Origin: Rubellimicrobium arenae
GTDB taxonomy: Bacteria > Pseudomonadota > Alphaproteobacteria > Rhodobacterales > Rhodobacteraceae
Assembly: GCF_017916275.1 (NCBI RefSeq)
Contig: NZ_JAFMST010000001.1
Coordinates: forward strand, 124,001-188,000
Length of the DNA: 64,000 nucleotides
Reading direction: 5' to 3'
Under the pieces are notes generated by a model, which did no database searches, was not told where the DNA came from, and saw only the letters and a list, made by a program, of their open reading frames with translations. Shown here in pieces: positions 39,449 through 47,627 of the stretch; position 1 is the first letter of the stretch, and every line of letters begins with the position of its first letter. The translations under genes and the position numbers were made by a program.

Positions 39449-39958
39449 ATGCGAACGGCCGTCCTCATCGTGGACATGCAACGGAGCCTGATCGAGGACG
39501 AGACCTGGGAGCCCGAGCGTCTGGTCGAGCAGGTCCTGTTCCTGGAGCGTCAGGCCCGGAGCGCAGGGGCGCCGGTCATCTGGATCGTGGACGTCCGTGT
39601 CGGGCCGCATCCCGAGCTGGACGCCCGACTGGTTCCCGTCCAGGGCGACGGCATTGTCCAGAAGTCTGACTGCGACTCGTTTGCCGGCACGGAGTTGCAG
39701 GCCCTGCTCCGGGCCTGCGGTGTCGATCGGGTGGTCGTGTGCGGGCTCCAGACGGACTTCTGCGTGGATGCAACCTGCCGAGCCGCCCTGAGGCTCGGCT
39801 ATGACGTCGTCCTGGCCGCCGACGCCCATTCCACCTTTGACCGGGACACGACCTCGGCCGCCCAGGTCATCGAGGACCAGAACCGACGATTGCCTTTGAT
39901 CGCGATCGATGGGCGACGCGCAGAGGTGATGCCGGCCCAGGCCGTCCGGCTTGTGTGA
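39449..39958 (+). CDS. Isochorismatase-family cysteine hydrolase
   Basis: A 169-residue alpha/beta cysteine hydrolase. The triad is visible as Asp in LIVDMQRSL (residue 9), Lys in VQKSDCDSFAG, and Cys in VCGLQTDFCVDATCRAAL with the preceding cis-peptide region. Members hydrolyse amides such as nicotinamide, ureidoacrylate or carbamoylsarcosine, or isochorismate; the substrate cannot be fixed here. The start at 39449 has GGAG about eight bases upstream. Convergent with uvrB. Confidence 0.85.
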   Translation: MRTAVLIVDMQRSLIEDETWEPERLVEQVLFLERQARSAGAPVIWIVDVRVGPHPELDARLVPVQGDGIVQKSDCDSFAGTELQALLRACGVDRVVVCGLQTDFCVDATCRAALRLGYDVVLAADAHSTFDRDTTSAAQVIEDQNRRLPLIAIDGRRAEVMPAQAVRLV

Positions 39959-39970
39959 GGAAGCGGAGAT

Positions 39971-42169
39971 CTATCTCCGCTTCCGCTTGACGTTTCCACC
40001 GCGCTGGCCGGGCCGACCGGCCGTGCTGCGTCCCGCGGCCTTCTCCACATCCTCGACCGCGCGCTCCACGGCCTGCTGACGCGCCATCGGGTCGTCGTGG
40101 AGGACGAGGTCCACGGTCTCCAGTCGCTTGATCTCGTCGCGGAGGCGGGCGGCCTCCTCGAACTCCAGGTTCTCGGCGGCCTTGCGCATGTCGGCGCGCA
40201 ACCCCTCCAGCACGGCCTGCAGGTTCGAGCCGGAGGTGATCCGGTCCACCTTGGCGGTGATGCGGGCCTGGTCGGTATCACCCTTCCAAAGGCCGGCCAG
40301 CACATCCTCGACGTTCTTCTTGACCGTCTGCGGCGTGATGCCGTGCTCAAGGTTGTAGGCCATCTGCTTCTCGCGCCGACGCTCGGTCTCGCGCATGGCG
40401 CGCTCCATGGAGCCGGTGATGCGGTCGGCGTACATGATGACGCGGCCTTCGGCGTTCCGCGCGGCGCGACCGATCGTCTGGATCAGCGAGGTTTCGGACC
40501 GCAGGAACCCCTCCTTGTCCGCGTCGAGGATCGCGACCAGACCGCATTCCGGGATGTCGAGCCCCTCGCGCAGGAGGTTGATCCCCACCAGCACGTCGAA
40601 GGCCCCAAGGCGCAGGTCGCGCAGGATCTCGATCCGCTCGATGGTGTCGATGTCCGAGTGCATGTAGCGGATCTTGATGCCCTGCTCGTGCAGGTACTCG
40701 GTCAGGTCCTCCGCCATGCGCTTGGTGAGCGTCGTGACGAGCGTGCGATAGCCGTCGCGCGACACGCGGCGAATCTCGTCCAGGAGGTCGTCCACCTGGG
40801 TGTTGACGGGGCGGATCTCGATCTGCGGGTCGAGCAGGCCGGTGGGGCGGATGACCTGCTCGGTGAAGACGCCGCCCGCCTGCTCCAGCTCCCACGCCGC
40901 GGGGGTGGCGGAGACAAAGACCGACTGCGGGCGCATGGCGTCCCATTCCTCGAACTTGAGGGGGCGGTTGTCCATGCAGGAGGGCAGGCGGAAGCCATGC
41001 TCGGCCAGCGTGAACTTGCGCCGGTAGTCGCCCCGGTACATGCCGCCGATCTGGGGCACGGAGACGTGGCTTTCGTCCGCGAAGACGATGGCGTTGTCGG
41101 GGATGAACTCGAAGAGCGTGGGCGGCGGCTCCCCGGGGGCGCGGCCGGTGAGGTAGCGGGAATAGTTCTCGATGCCGTTGCAGACGCCGGTCGCCTCCAG
41201 CATCTCGAGGTCGAACTGGGTGCGCTGCTCCAGCCGCTGGGCCTCCAGCAGCTTGCCTTCGCCCTGCAGTTGGGCCAGCCGGACGCGGAGCTCCTCCTTG
41301 ATGCCTTTGATGGCCTGCGCCATCGTCGGGCGGGGCGTCACATAGTGGCTGTTGGCGTAGACGCGGATGCGGTCGAAGGACCCTTCCTTGTGCCCCGTGA
41401 GCGGGTCGAACTCGGTGATCGACTCCAGCTCGTCGCCGAAGAACGACAGGCGCCAGGCGCGGTCCTCGAGGTGGGCAGGCCAGATCTCCAGCGCGTCGCC
41501 GCGCACGCGGAAGCTGCCCCGCGCGAAGGCCGCGTCGTTGCGCCGGTACTGCTGGGCGATGAGGTCGGCGAGGACCTGCCGCTGCTCGTAGGTCTGACCG
41601 ACGAAGAAATCCTGCGTCATGGCCGAGTAGGTCTCGACCGACCCGATGCCGTAGATGCAGGAGACCGAGGCCACGATGATGACGTCGTCGCGTTCAAGGA
41701 GCGCCCGGGTGGCCGAGTGGCGCATCCGGTCGATCTGCTCGTTGATCTGCGATTCCTTCTCGATGTAGGTGTCGGACCGCGGCACGTAGGCCTCGGGCTG
41801 GTAATAATCGTAGTAGCTGACGAAGTACTCGACGGCATTGTCGGGGAAGAAGCCCTTGAACTCCCCATAAAGCTGGGCCGCGAGCGTCTTGTTGGGGGCC
41901 AGGATGATCGCCGGGCGTTGCGTTTCCTCGATGATCTTGGCCATCGTGAAGGTCTTGCCGGTGCCGGTCGCGCCGAGGAGCACCTGGTTGTGCTCTCCGT
42001 CCAGGACTCCGCGCGCCAGCTCGGCAATGGCCGTGGGCTGGTCGCCTGCGGGGGCGAAGTCCGACTTCATCAAGAAGCGCTTGCCACCCTCGAGCTTCTC
42101 GCGCTTCTCGGCGAGCGGCTTTCGGGGCCCGAAAAGGATCGGCATCTGCTCGGGCGAGTTGTTGTGCAT
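39971..42169 (-). CDS. uvrB: Excinuclease ABC subunit B
   Basis: A 732-residue UvrB, the damage-verifying helicase-like subunit of nucleotide excision repair. Walker [11 protein letters not shown] lies near residues 66-75, the DNA-clamping beta-hairpin is [12 protein letters not shown], the DEAD-like box is [12 protein letters not shown], helicase motifs V/VI read [19 protein letters not shown] and QTIGRAARN, and the UVR domain for UvrA/UvrC contact is [19 protein letters not shown] near the C-terminus. The start at 42169 is favoured; a longer form from 42229 overlaps the promoter. A LexA-like box lies upstream. Confidence 0.96.
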   Translation of the reverse strand: MHNNSPEQMPILFGPRKPLAEKREKLEGGKRFLMKSDFAPAGDQPTAIAELARGVLDGEHNQVLLGATGTGKTFTMAKIIEETQRPAIILAPNKTLAAQLYGEFKGFFPDNAVEYFVSYYDYYQPEAYVPRSDTYIEKESQINEQIDRMRHSATRALLERDDVIIVASVSCIYGIGSVETYSAMTQDFFVGQTYEQRQVLADLIAQQYRRNDAAFARGSFRVRGDALEIWPAHLEDRAWRLSFFGDELESITEFDPLTGHKEGSFDRIRVYANSHYVTPRPTMAQAIKGIKEELRVRLAQLQGEGKLLEAQRLEQRTQFDLEMLEATGVCNGIENYSRYLTGRAPGEPPPTLFEFIPDNAIVFADESHVSVPQIGGMYRGDYRRKFTLAEHGFRLPSCMDNRPLKFEEWDAMRPQSVFVSATPAAWELEQAGGVFTEQVIRPTGLLDPQIEIRPVNTQVDDLLDEIRRVSRDGYRTLVTTLTKRMAEDLTEYLHEQGIKIRYMHSDIDTIERIEILRDLRLGAFDVLVGINLLREGLDIPECGLVAILDADKEGFLRSETSLIQTIGRAARNAEGRVIMYADRITGSMERAMRETERRREKQMAYNLEHGITPQTVKKNVEDVLAGLWKGDTDQARITAKVDRITSGSNLQAVLEGLRADMRKAAENLEFEEAARLRDEIKRLETVDLVLHDDPMARQQAVERAVEDVEKAAGRSTAGRPGQRGGNVKRKRR

Positions 42170-42206
42170 GGACGGGGACCGGACCTGGGGGAAGGCCTCT
42201 ATATTT

Positions 42207-42221
42207 GGTCCCTTTTCGTTC
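42207..42221. promoter_or_regulatory. LexA (SOS) box of uvrB
   Basis: GGTC (42207-42210), seven bases, GTTC (42218-42221): one mismatch to the alphaproteobacterial SOS box GTTC-N7-GTTC. It sits 38-52 bp upstream of the uvrB ATG, next to an AT-rich AAATATAG that could be the uvrB minus-10. uvrB is a typical LexA target, so SOS control is probable. The divergent gene at 42296 could share it. Confidence 0.6.
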
Positions 42222-42295
42222 CCATGCAAGCGGCGTGCTTGCGTGTGCGACGCCCCTGCGGCACAAGGCCCCGGACCGGTTCAGGAGATGACATC

Positions 42296-42607
42296 ATGCG
42301 CGGACGCATCATCAAGATGCCCCGGAACAACACCCAGATCGGGAGCAACATCAAGGGCGACTGGGTGCTCGACTTCGAGCCCGCGTCAGAGCGGCACATC
42401 GACCCGCTGATGGGCTGGACTTCGACCTCGGACATGCAGTCCGAGGTGCGGCTCACCTTCGACAGCAAGGAAGCCGCCCTGGCCTATGCGCTCAAGCACG
42501 GGATCGAGGTCGTCGTTCAGCCCGAGCAGGGACGCAAGCCCAACATCCGCCCCGGCGGCTATGGCGAAAACTTCTCGGCGTCGCGGCGCAGGCCCTGGAC
42601 GCACTGA
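42296..42607 (+). CDS. NDUFS4-like complex I accessory subunit
   Basis: A 103-residue protein of the ETC complex I subunit family (mitochondrial NDUFS4/18-kDa homologue), found in alphaproteobacterial NADH dehydrogenase. Hallmarks are WVLDFEPASERHIDPLMGWTSTSDMQSEV, then LTFDSKEAALAYALKHG, and the ending RRRPWTH. It binds peripherally to the complex I matrix/cytosolic arm. It is far from any nuo operon here, as usual for this gene. Confidence 0.9.
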   Translation: MRGRIIKMPRNNTQIGSNIKGDWVLDFEPASERHIDPLMGWTSTSDMQSEVRLTFDSKEAALAYALKHGIEVVVQPEQGRKPNIRPGGYGENFSASRRRPWTH

Positions 42608-42649
42608 GCGGAGCAGGCCCGGCCTGATGCCGGCCGGGCCGTCCTCACG

Positions 42650-43498
42650 TCACTGGGCGGCAGGTTCGCCGTTCGCGCCCTGGCCCTCGGTCCCTTCGTC
42701 GGTCTGGGCTTCGGCTCCGTCCTCGAGGGCCGGATCCTGGGCTTGCGCCCCCTCGTTGCTGTCCTGCACGTCCTCATCGAGGTCGCCGCCCGCAGGCTCG
42801 CCGCCCACCACCGAGGCGTCGGTCGTGTCGTCGTTCATCGTGCCCGGCGCGGCCTGGATGACGGCGCAGGCGATCCGGTCGCCCGAATTGCCGCCCGGCT
42901 GAGTCGTGTAATCATCGGGGTCCGAATGGACGATCAGGGCGCTTCCGTCCTCGTCGAATACCATGTCCATGGTGAGGCCGATGGCGATCGCCTCCATGTC
43001 GAGCACGCCATCCGCACCGATATGGGCGTTCGGCAGGTCCCCTGGGTGCGGCCCGGTGTCCGTCATGATGCCGTGTTCGTCGCCGCCCGAGATGTGCTCT
43101 CCCGCGGTCTCGAACCCGGGCGCGTCACAGGCTCCCACAAGGTGGAGGTGAACGCCGTGGATGCCTTCCGGCAGACCTTCCGCGTTGATGAGCACAAGAG
43201 CGTGCCCGGATGGCGTCGCCGACACCGAGACGTTGCCGAGCTGGTTCCCCTCCGCATCCACAAGCCCCCCCGTGCCGCCCTGGCTGTCCTCAGAGAAGGG
43301 CATCGCGTCCTCGGGCTGGTCGGCGTCGGCCTCGCGTTCGGTCTGGCCTTCGGTCGTCTGCTGGCTGGTCTGGTTCGTGGGCCGGGTCTCCTGGCTTTCG
43401 GTTGCGGGCTGGTCCTCGGCGGGCCGGGCCGCGTCCTGTGCGAGGGCGGGGGTGACCAGGGCGCTCAGGGCCAGGGCCAGGATGGGGAAACGGGTCAT
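42650..43498 (-). CDS. Cu/Zn superoxide dismutase with acidic extensions
   Basis: A 282-residue periplasmic SodC-like protein. After a signal peptide (ALVTPALAQ) comes an acidic, Glu/Gln/Thr-rich segment of about 60 residues, then the SOD domain with copper ligands in HGVHLHLVGAC, zinc-site histidines in GEHISGGDEHG and GPHPGDLPN, the late His in IVHSDPDDY, and GDRIACAVI with the second disulfide Cys. A 60-residue acidic low-complexity tail follows. All expected ligands appear present. The extensions are unusual; family length is about 170. Confidence 0.85.
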   Translation of the reverse strand: MTRFPILALALSALVTPALAQDAARPAEDQPATESQETRPTNQTSQQTTEGQTEREADADQPEDAMPFSEDSQGGTGGLVDAEGNQLGNVSVSATPSGHALVLINAEGLPEGIHGVHLHLVGACDAPGFETAGEHISGGDEHGIMTDTGPHPGDLPNAHIGADGVLDMEAIAIGLTMDMVFDEDGSALIVHSDPDDYTTQPGGNSGDRIACAVIQAAPGTMNDDTTDASVVGGEPAGGDLDEDVQDSNEGAQAQDPALEDGAEAQTDEGTEGQGANGEPAAQ

Positions 43499-43598
43499 GG
43501 GGGCCTCCTCCGGAGTTGACCCGCCCCAACGGAGATCGAGGGCCTCGCGTTCCCGGCGCTTCCCCTCCGACCCGAACCGGGATAGGTGACGGACGACC

Positions 43599-43675
43599 GG
43601 TCCCGTAGCTCAACCGGATAGAGCAGCCGCCTTCTAAGCGGCTGGTTGGGGGTTCGAGTCCCTCCGGGATCGCCA
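43599..43675 (+). tRNA. tRNA-Arg(TCT), prophage attachment site
   Basis: A complete 77-nt cloverleaf with encoded CCA: acceptor GGTCCCG/CGGGATC, D-arm GCTC/GAGC, anticodon arm GCCGC-CTTCTAA-GCGGC with anticodon TCT (AGA codons), T-arm GGGGG-TTCGAGT-CCCTC. The phage integrase gene ends nine bases beyond the tRNA, so its 3' half is the probable att core; the gene remains intact. Confidence 0.96.
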
Positions 43676-43683
43676 CTAGCCTA
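43640..43683. other. Predicted prophage left attachment site (att)
   Basis: The junction between the tRNA-Arg 3' half and the integrase gene. Tyrosine-recombinase prophages integrate within the T-arm/acceptor part of a tRNA and restore it. The matching copy would be at the other prophage end, outside the window, so the exact core cannot be delimited. Confidence 0.6.
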
Positions 43684-44769
43684 CTAAGGCTTTGCTTTCG
43701 CTATATGTTTACGGCCCGATCTGGCAGGTTTTACAACTCCGCCCTCCAGCATCATGCGGCGACGGTCTGCGCGTTGGGTGTAGTCGTTCACTTCTTCGAG
43801 CGTGACGTGACCCACCCACGCCTGCATGGCGAGCAGCGGGACCCCGGCCTCGGCCAGGGCGTTCATGCGGTATTTCCGCAACCCATGGGCCGTCAGATCC
43901 TCCAGCCCGGCCTTCCGCGCAGCCTCCGAAAACCATTGGCTCGCCGCCTTCACCGAGCGGGGCTTGCCGTAGTCCGTCAGCATGAACACCAGCGCCCGCA
44001 CCTCTGCCGTCAGCCGACGCAGCGTCTCGCGCTCATCCTCCAGGCCGAACGCCGGGCTGGCCCATGGCACCATCGCCGGGTTGCCGGTCTTGATCTGGAT
44101 GTAATGTAGAAGGCCCTCGCGCCCGACCATCTGCGGCCCCAGGCGCACGGCATCGCTGATCCGCGCGCCGGTCCATTGCAGCAGCTCGCAGGCTAGGCGC
44201 TGCGCTGTTCCTTCCGGCCAATGGGCGCGGAAAGCTTCCAGATCGGCGCGGGTCCATTCCTTGTGGCCGTCCGTCTGCGGCAACCGCTTCCGGGAGACGC
44301 CCGCCGTCGGGTCGGTCTGGGTGCGTCCTGTCGCCTTCCAGAAGGCCCCGAGATGGCGCCAAGCCTTCATGCGGGAGGACGCCACGGCGGGCGTCAGGGG
44401 TTCCAGGTCGGAGCTGACGTGCTCGGGCCGTAGGTCGCGCATCAGGCCGTCGCTGCCCTGCTCCTTGATCCTCTCGACGTGCCGCCGAATGACAGGCCGG
44501 TAATTCTCGCTGAGATCCTTGAACGACTGGCTGCCAAGGAACGCCTCGCACCCCTCGGCTATGGTGCCGATCGCTGCCTTGGACTTGCTGGCCTTGGGCG
44601 GGGTGCGCTGCTCCTGCTTCAGCCAGGCCTCGATGAAGCGGGGATCGCTTTCGGGCAGATCGGGGAGGAGCGCCCGGGTCCGCCTGTGGTAGCTGTAGAC
44701 CTTGCCCCCGGCCGTGACCCGATGGACGCGCGGCAGCTTCACCGCCGTGCCCCGAACTTCCCGTCGCAT
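43684..44769 (-). CDS. int: Phage tyrosine recombinase integrase
   Basis: A 361-residue tyrosine recombinase that integrates the prophage at tRNA-Arg. The N-terminal half has an arm/core-binding region; catalytic residues are Arg203 (WTGARISDAVRL), His295-x-x-Arg298 (HGLRKYR), His321 (WVGHVTLEEV) and Tyr330 (DYTQ). The C-terminus is basic. It begins 30 bases inside the excisionase-like gene (44739-44769 overlap), so the two are coupled at the end of the leftward operon. Confidence 0.93.
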   Translation of the reverse strand: MRREVRGTAVKLPRVHRVTAGGKVYSYHRRTRALLPDLPESDPRFIEAWLKQEQRTPPKASKSKAAIGTIAEGCEAFLGSQSFKDLSENYRPVIRRHVERIKEQGSDGLMRDLRPEHVSSDLEPLTPAVASSRMKAWRHLGAFWKATGRTQTDPTAGVSRKRLPQTDGHKEWTRADLEAFRAHWPEGTAQRLACELLQWTGARISDAVRLGPQMVGREGLLHYIQIKTGNPAMVPWASPAFGLEDERETLRRLTAEVRALVFMLTDYGKPRSVKAASQWFSEAARKAGLEDLTAHGLRKYRMNALAEAGVPLLAMQAWVGHVTLEEVNDYTQRADRRRMMLEGGVVKPARSGRKHIAKAKP

Positions 44770-44975
44770 GTGTTGCCCCCCATCGACTCCCCCTCGACCG
44801 ACAGAGCGTCGGCGTAGGCGTCCAGGTCAAGGCGGTCGTAGAGCCGCTTGCCGTCCAGAACCTTGCGGGGGATCGCCATGGTGCGCAGCTTGCTTTCGCT
44901 CACCCCAAGGTAGGCTGCCACCTGCGGGCTCGGCAGCAGGCGCGGCGCGAAGCTGATGGACGCCCGTCCGGTCAC
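44739..44975 (-). CDS. Excisionase-like helix-turn-helix protein
   Basis: A 78-residue protein with a winged-helix motif of the AlpA/MerR-excisionase type: LPSPQVAAYLGVSESKLRTM, then PRKVLDGKRLYDRLDLDAYADAL. It starts at GTG 44975 and overlaps the integrase start, the usual xis-int arrangement, so a role in directing excision is likely. Confidence 0.75.
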   Translation of the reverse strand: MTGRASISFAPRLLPSPQVAAYLGVSESKLRTMAIPRKVLDGKRLYDRLDLDAYADALSVEGESMGGNTCDGKFGARR

Positions 44976-45015
44976 GCGTTCCCTCCCTCATGGCGGTGGG
45001 AGGGAGCGCACACCT

Positions 45016-45267
45016 CTACATGATGAACGCCGACAGGATCGCCCGAATGAGGAACACCCAGGCCACAAGGCAGCCCGTGAGCACGGACCCGAGCAGCAGG
45101 GCCGGCATCAGGCTCATCGTGCATCCAGCCAAGAAGGCTTGGTCCGCGTCGGCCGTCGGTGTCGTCGTCGTTGCAGAGGCCGTCTCGATCGTCTGCGGGC
45201 CTTCGGCCAAGAAGTACCGGAGGTCGAAGGCGACGTTGTCTTTCAGGAGAATGGCTGAGTGGCCCAT
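45016..45267 (-). CDS. Small phage membrane protein
   Basis: An 83-residue hypothetical protein with a C-terminal hydrophobic segment (LMPALLLGSVLTGCLVAWVFLIRAIL), preceded by a Thr/Ala-rich linker. The ATG at 45267 is the likely start; an upstream ATG at 45321 is in frame. It may be a membrane-located lysogeny protein. No family recognised. Confidence 0.55.
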   Translation of the reverse strand: MGHSAILLKDNVAFDLRYFLAEGPQTIETASATTTTPTADADQAFLAGCTMSLMPALLLGSVLTGCLVAWVFLIRAILSAFIM

Positions 45268-45408
45268 GGCTGCCTTCGTGATCGGGGGTCCCCGACTGCC
45301 GATCTCGGAAGAGCATAGCAATCGCGCTAAACCGGTAGGCGATCAGCATGTTGGTTTTATGACGCCCGGGTGTCCTTTCTGGCTCGGGGCAAGCGACCAG
45401 AGCGAGAG

Positions 45409-45717
45409 TCATTCCATGTCCTCCGGGCCAAGGGGCCGATAGCTGGGGGGTTGTGAGGCGTCCTCCTCCAGCGCCTGCATCACCCGGCGCAGCTGCTGGA
45501 CCTCGCGCTCGAGCGTCACCTGGCGCTGGATCAGCTCGGCCGGGTGCGCCTGACCGCGCCGGACCTGCCAGCGCCAGAACCACCCCATCCAAGGCCAGCG
45601 CTGGGCCAAGCGCTCATCGTAAGACACCTCGCGGAACGCCTTGGCGATCTCGTCCTGGGTGATCCGCAGCGCTGCCTCAGTCCGGCGTAGATCCACCTTG
45701 AGCTGCTGGGTGATCAT
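45409..45717 (-). CDS. Phage hypothetical coiled-coil protein
   Basis: A 102-residue charged helical protein with Trp-rich centre (RWPWMGWFWRWQVRRG) and heptad-like flanks (LRRTEAALRITQDEIAKAF; LEREVQQLRRVMQALEED). Probably binds membrane or partner through the Trp patch. No family recognised. Confidence 0.6.
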   Translation of the reverse strand: MITQQLKVDLRRTEAALRITQDEIAKAFREVSYDERLAQRWPWMGWFWRWQVRRGQAHPAELIQRQVTLEREVQQLRRVMQALEEDASQPPSYRPLGPEDME

Positions 45718-45754
45718 GAGAGCCCCGCGTGGTTCAGCAGAAGGGCCGACCGGT

Positions 45755-45940
45755 TTACATTTCCCAGATCAGAGCAATCAGGCCGACCAGCATGAGAAGG
45801 CCGACCACGAACATGATCCCGAATGTTCGAGCCAGCTGACGGTCGTCCTCGAGCCTGGGCCTGCGACGCCAAGGGGAGCGTCCGGGCGTTGGCTCGTCGG
45901 AAGGAGGGGCGTCGTCGTCCGTGTCGCGGCTCATCAGCAC
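45755..45940 (-). CDS. Small single-helix phage membrane protein
   Basis: A 61-residue protein with a charged N-terminus (DTDDDAPPSDEP, RRRPRLEDDR) and one C-terminal transmembrane helix (IMFVVGLLMLVGLIALIW). Function unknown. Confidence 0.55.
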   Translation of the reverse strand: MLMSRDTDDDAPPSDEPTPGRSPWRRRPRLEDDRQLARTFGIMFVVGLLMLVGLIALIWEM

Positions 45941-46096
45941 ACCACCCTTCTGTGCCGTAGCGGACTGTCTGCAAGGTTACCTCAGAACGCCGCGACGAAC
46001 AATCGTGGGCTGGCTCCGCGGCTCGTGACCGCTCGCCCGCAAGGTCGGTCGTCCTGATCAGGCCACCCCCAACCCCTGTATCCGACGGAAGCCGCG

Positions 46097-46285
46097 TCAT
46101 CCCGTCACCGTCATTACTGGCGCACGATTGTCCTCGCCCTTCGGGATCAGGACGCAGGTCGTGGTGGCGGTCAGCGCGATGAGGGCCAGGACGAGCAGGA
46201 TGCGGTGGGCCGCGCGCCGGTCCTCGGCATCCTCATCGGGCGTGATATCGTGCTCGATCGTGTCTGGGCAATCGCGGGGGTCCAT
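46097..46285 (-). CDS. Small single-helix phage membrane protein
   Basis: A 62-residue protein: acidic N-terminus (EHDITPDEDAEDRR), one transmembrane helix (ILLVLALIALTATTTCVLI) and a short polar tail. It starts 1 bp after the next upstream gene ends, so co-transcribed. Function unknown. Confidence 0.6.
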   Translation of the reverse strand: MDPRDCPDTIEHDITPDEDAEDRRAAHRILLVLALIALTATTTCVLIPKGEDNRAPVMTVTG

Positions 46286-46286
46286 G

Positions 46287-46508
46287 TCAGGCCTCGGACG
46301 GGTGAGGGCGGCGGGACGTGGTGAACAGGTCCGGCTCGCGTTGCTCGGGGTAGTCCTCGAGGATCGCCTCCAGGACGGCGATCTCGTGATGCATCTCGCT
46401 GGACTTCATGCGGCCGGCCTCGACCCAGCGCGGGTAGACCCGGCGGCGCATACCCAGCTCGCGCACGAGGGCGGCGCGCTTCTGCGCGGGGGTGAAGCGG
46501 TCAGCCAT
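46287..46508 (-). CDS. Phage hypothetical protein
   Basis: A 73-residue soluble charged protein (FTPAQKRAALVRELGMRRRVYPRWV, then HHEIAVLEAILEDYPE), a pattern frequent in phage early operons. Its start overlaps the upstream gene by 8 bp. Function unknown. Confidence 0.65.
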   Translation of the reverse strand: MADRFTPAQKRAALVRELGMRRRVYPRWVEAGRMKSSEMHHEIAVLEAILEDYPEQREPDLFTTSRRPHPSEA

Positions 46509-47166
46509 GGGCAGCCTCCCCGTCGATGTTCCGGTGTTCGACAGTGAAGGTCAGGGCAACAATCCAGGGGTTCGCATCCCAGGCCGACGCGCCGTGCAGG
46601 CTGGTCCAGAGGTCGCGGAAGCCGGTCACGGCTGTGAGGGTCTTCCCGCCGCGCTCGTCCTCGCCAAGCTCATCCGCTAGCCATTGCGGGGGCACGCCCT
46701 CGGCCCGGGCGTCTTCCTCGCTGATCTCCTGCAGGCGCTGAACCCGGACCGCCGAGACAGTGAGCGTCAGGCGCGAGGCCCAGCGGGGCATGTGGATGGA
46801 CGGGTGCCAGCGGTCTACGCGGATGGCTTGATCGCCGGAGGCAAGGTCCCAAGCATAAACGCCAGCACTCTGTCCGTGATCGGCTCGATACTCATTGCCG
46901 CGGGTCGTGCCAAGGTTGGGGGCCCAGGACTCCCGGACCCAGAGCCGATCGCCAGCCAGGTAGCGGACGTGCGGCGTCGCAGCTTCCGCGAAGTCCGCAT
47001 CATTTGACCAGCACGAGAGCGGACCCCAGTCCCAGCCGGCTGAAAACCCGCTCCCGCCCTCGAGCCATTGAGGCTGCGGCCTGAGCATCCGGCGCGTCTG
47101 GGTCTTCGTCCCGGCCAGCAGAGCGCGGACCATCGGGCCGGAGAAGATGATCGGGCGATCGGTCAT
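46501..47166 (-). CDS. ASCH-like phage protein
   Basis: A 221-residue protein resembling phage ASCH/PUA-like proteins: IIFSGPMVRALLAGTKTQTRR at the start, DRLWVRESWAPN, WHPSIHMPRWASRL in the middle, and a C-terminal LWTSLHGASAWDANPWIVA. ASCH domains bind RNA or modified bases. The start at 47166 overlaps the stop of the upstream gene by 4 bp (ATGA). Confidence 0.72.
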   Translation of the reverse strand: MTDRPIIFSGPMVRALLAGTKTQTRRMLRPQPQWLEGGSGFSAGWDWGPLSCWSNDADFAEAATPHVRYLAGDRLWVRESWAPNLGTTRGNEYRADHGQSAGVYAWDLASGDQAIRVDRWHPSIHMPRWASRLTLTVSAVRVQRLQEISEEDARAEGVPPQWLADELGEDERGGKTLTAVTGFRDLWTSLHGASAWDANPWIVALTFTVEHRNIDGEAAHG

Positions 47167-47627
47167 GCCTGTCTCCTGGCCTGCTCCGAGGCTGCCAGGC
47201 GGCGCGTGGCGTCGCCCAAAGCGGCTTCGTCCATCCGCGGCATCGCCGGAGGTGCTTCGCGCTCCGCCTTCTTCCGGGCCCACTCCTCGCGCCAGCGGGC
47301 CATGCGCTCCGCATCTTCGGCCTGCTTGGCGCGCCGCGCCTTTGTTGCGAGCCGGGGGGCATCGGGCACCCGGAGGAGGGCGCGGTAGACATTGTTCCGG
47401 CAGATGCCGACCTCCGCCGCGATCTCCGCGGCGGTGTGTCCGGCCTTGGCCAGCTCGGCGATCCGATCGAGTCGGCGGGTGGCCTCCAGGACGAAGCGGA
47501 AGCGGTTGCGCGAGGCGGCCATGCGGGCGGTGCTGGCCGAGCAACCCGCGATCGCGGCAGCCTCGGCCGCGGTGTGGCCAGATGCGGCGAGCTGGCTCAG
47601 CTGCCGAGTGAGGTCCGACCTCATCAC
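47163..47627 (-). CDS. Double helix-turn-helix phage protein
   Basis: A 154-residue DNA-binding candidate with two resolvase/transposase-type HTH repeats: GHTAAEAAAIAGCSASTARM and GHTAAEIAAEVGICRNNVYR, then a long charged helix (MARWREEWARKKAERE). Overlaps both neighbours by 4 bp. Probably regulates or assists recombination; specific role unknown. Confidence 0.7.
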   Translation of the reverse strand: MMRSDLTRQLSQLAASGHTAAEAAAIAGCSASTARMAASRNRFRFVLEATRRLDRIAELAKAGHTAAEIAAEVGICRNNVYRALLRVPDAPRLATKARRAKQAEDAERMARWREEWARKKAEREAPPAMPRMDEAALGDATRRLAASEQARRQA

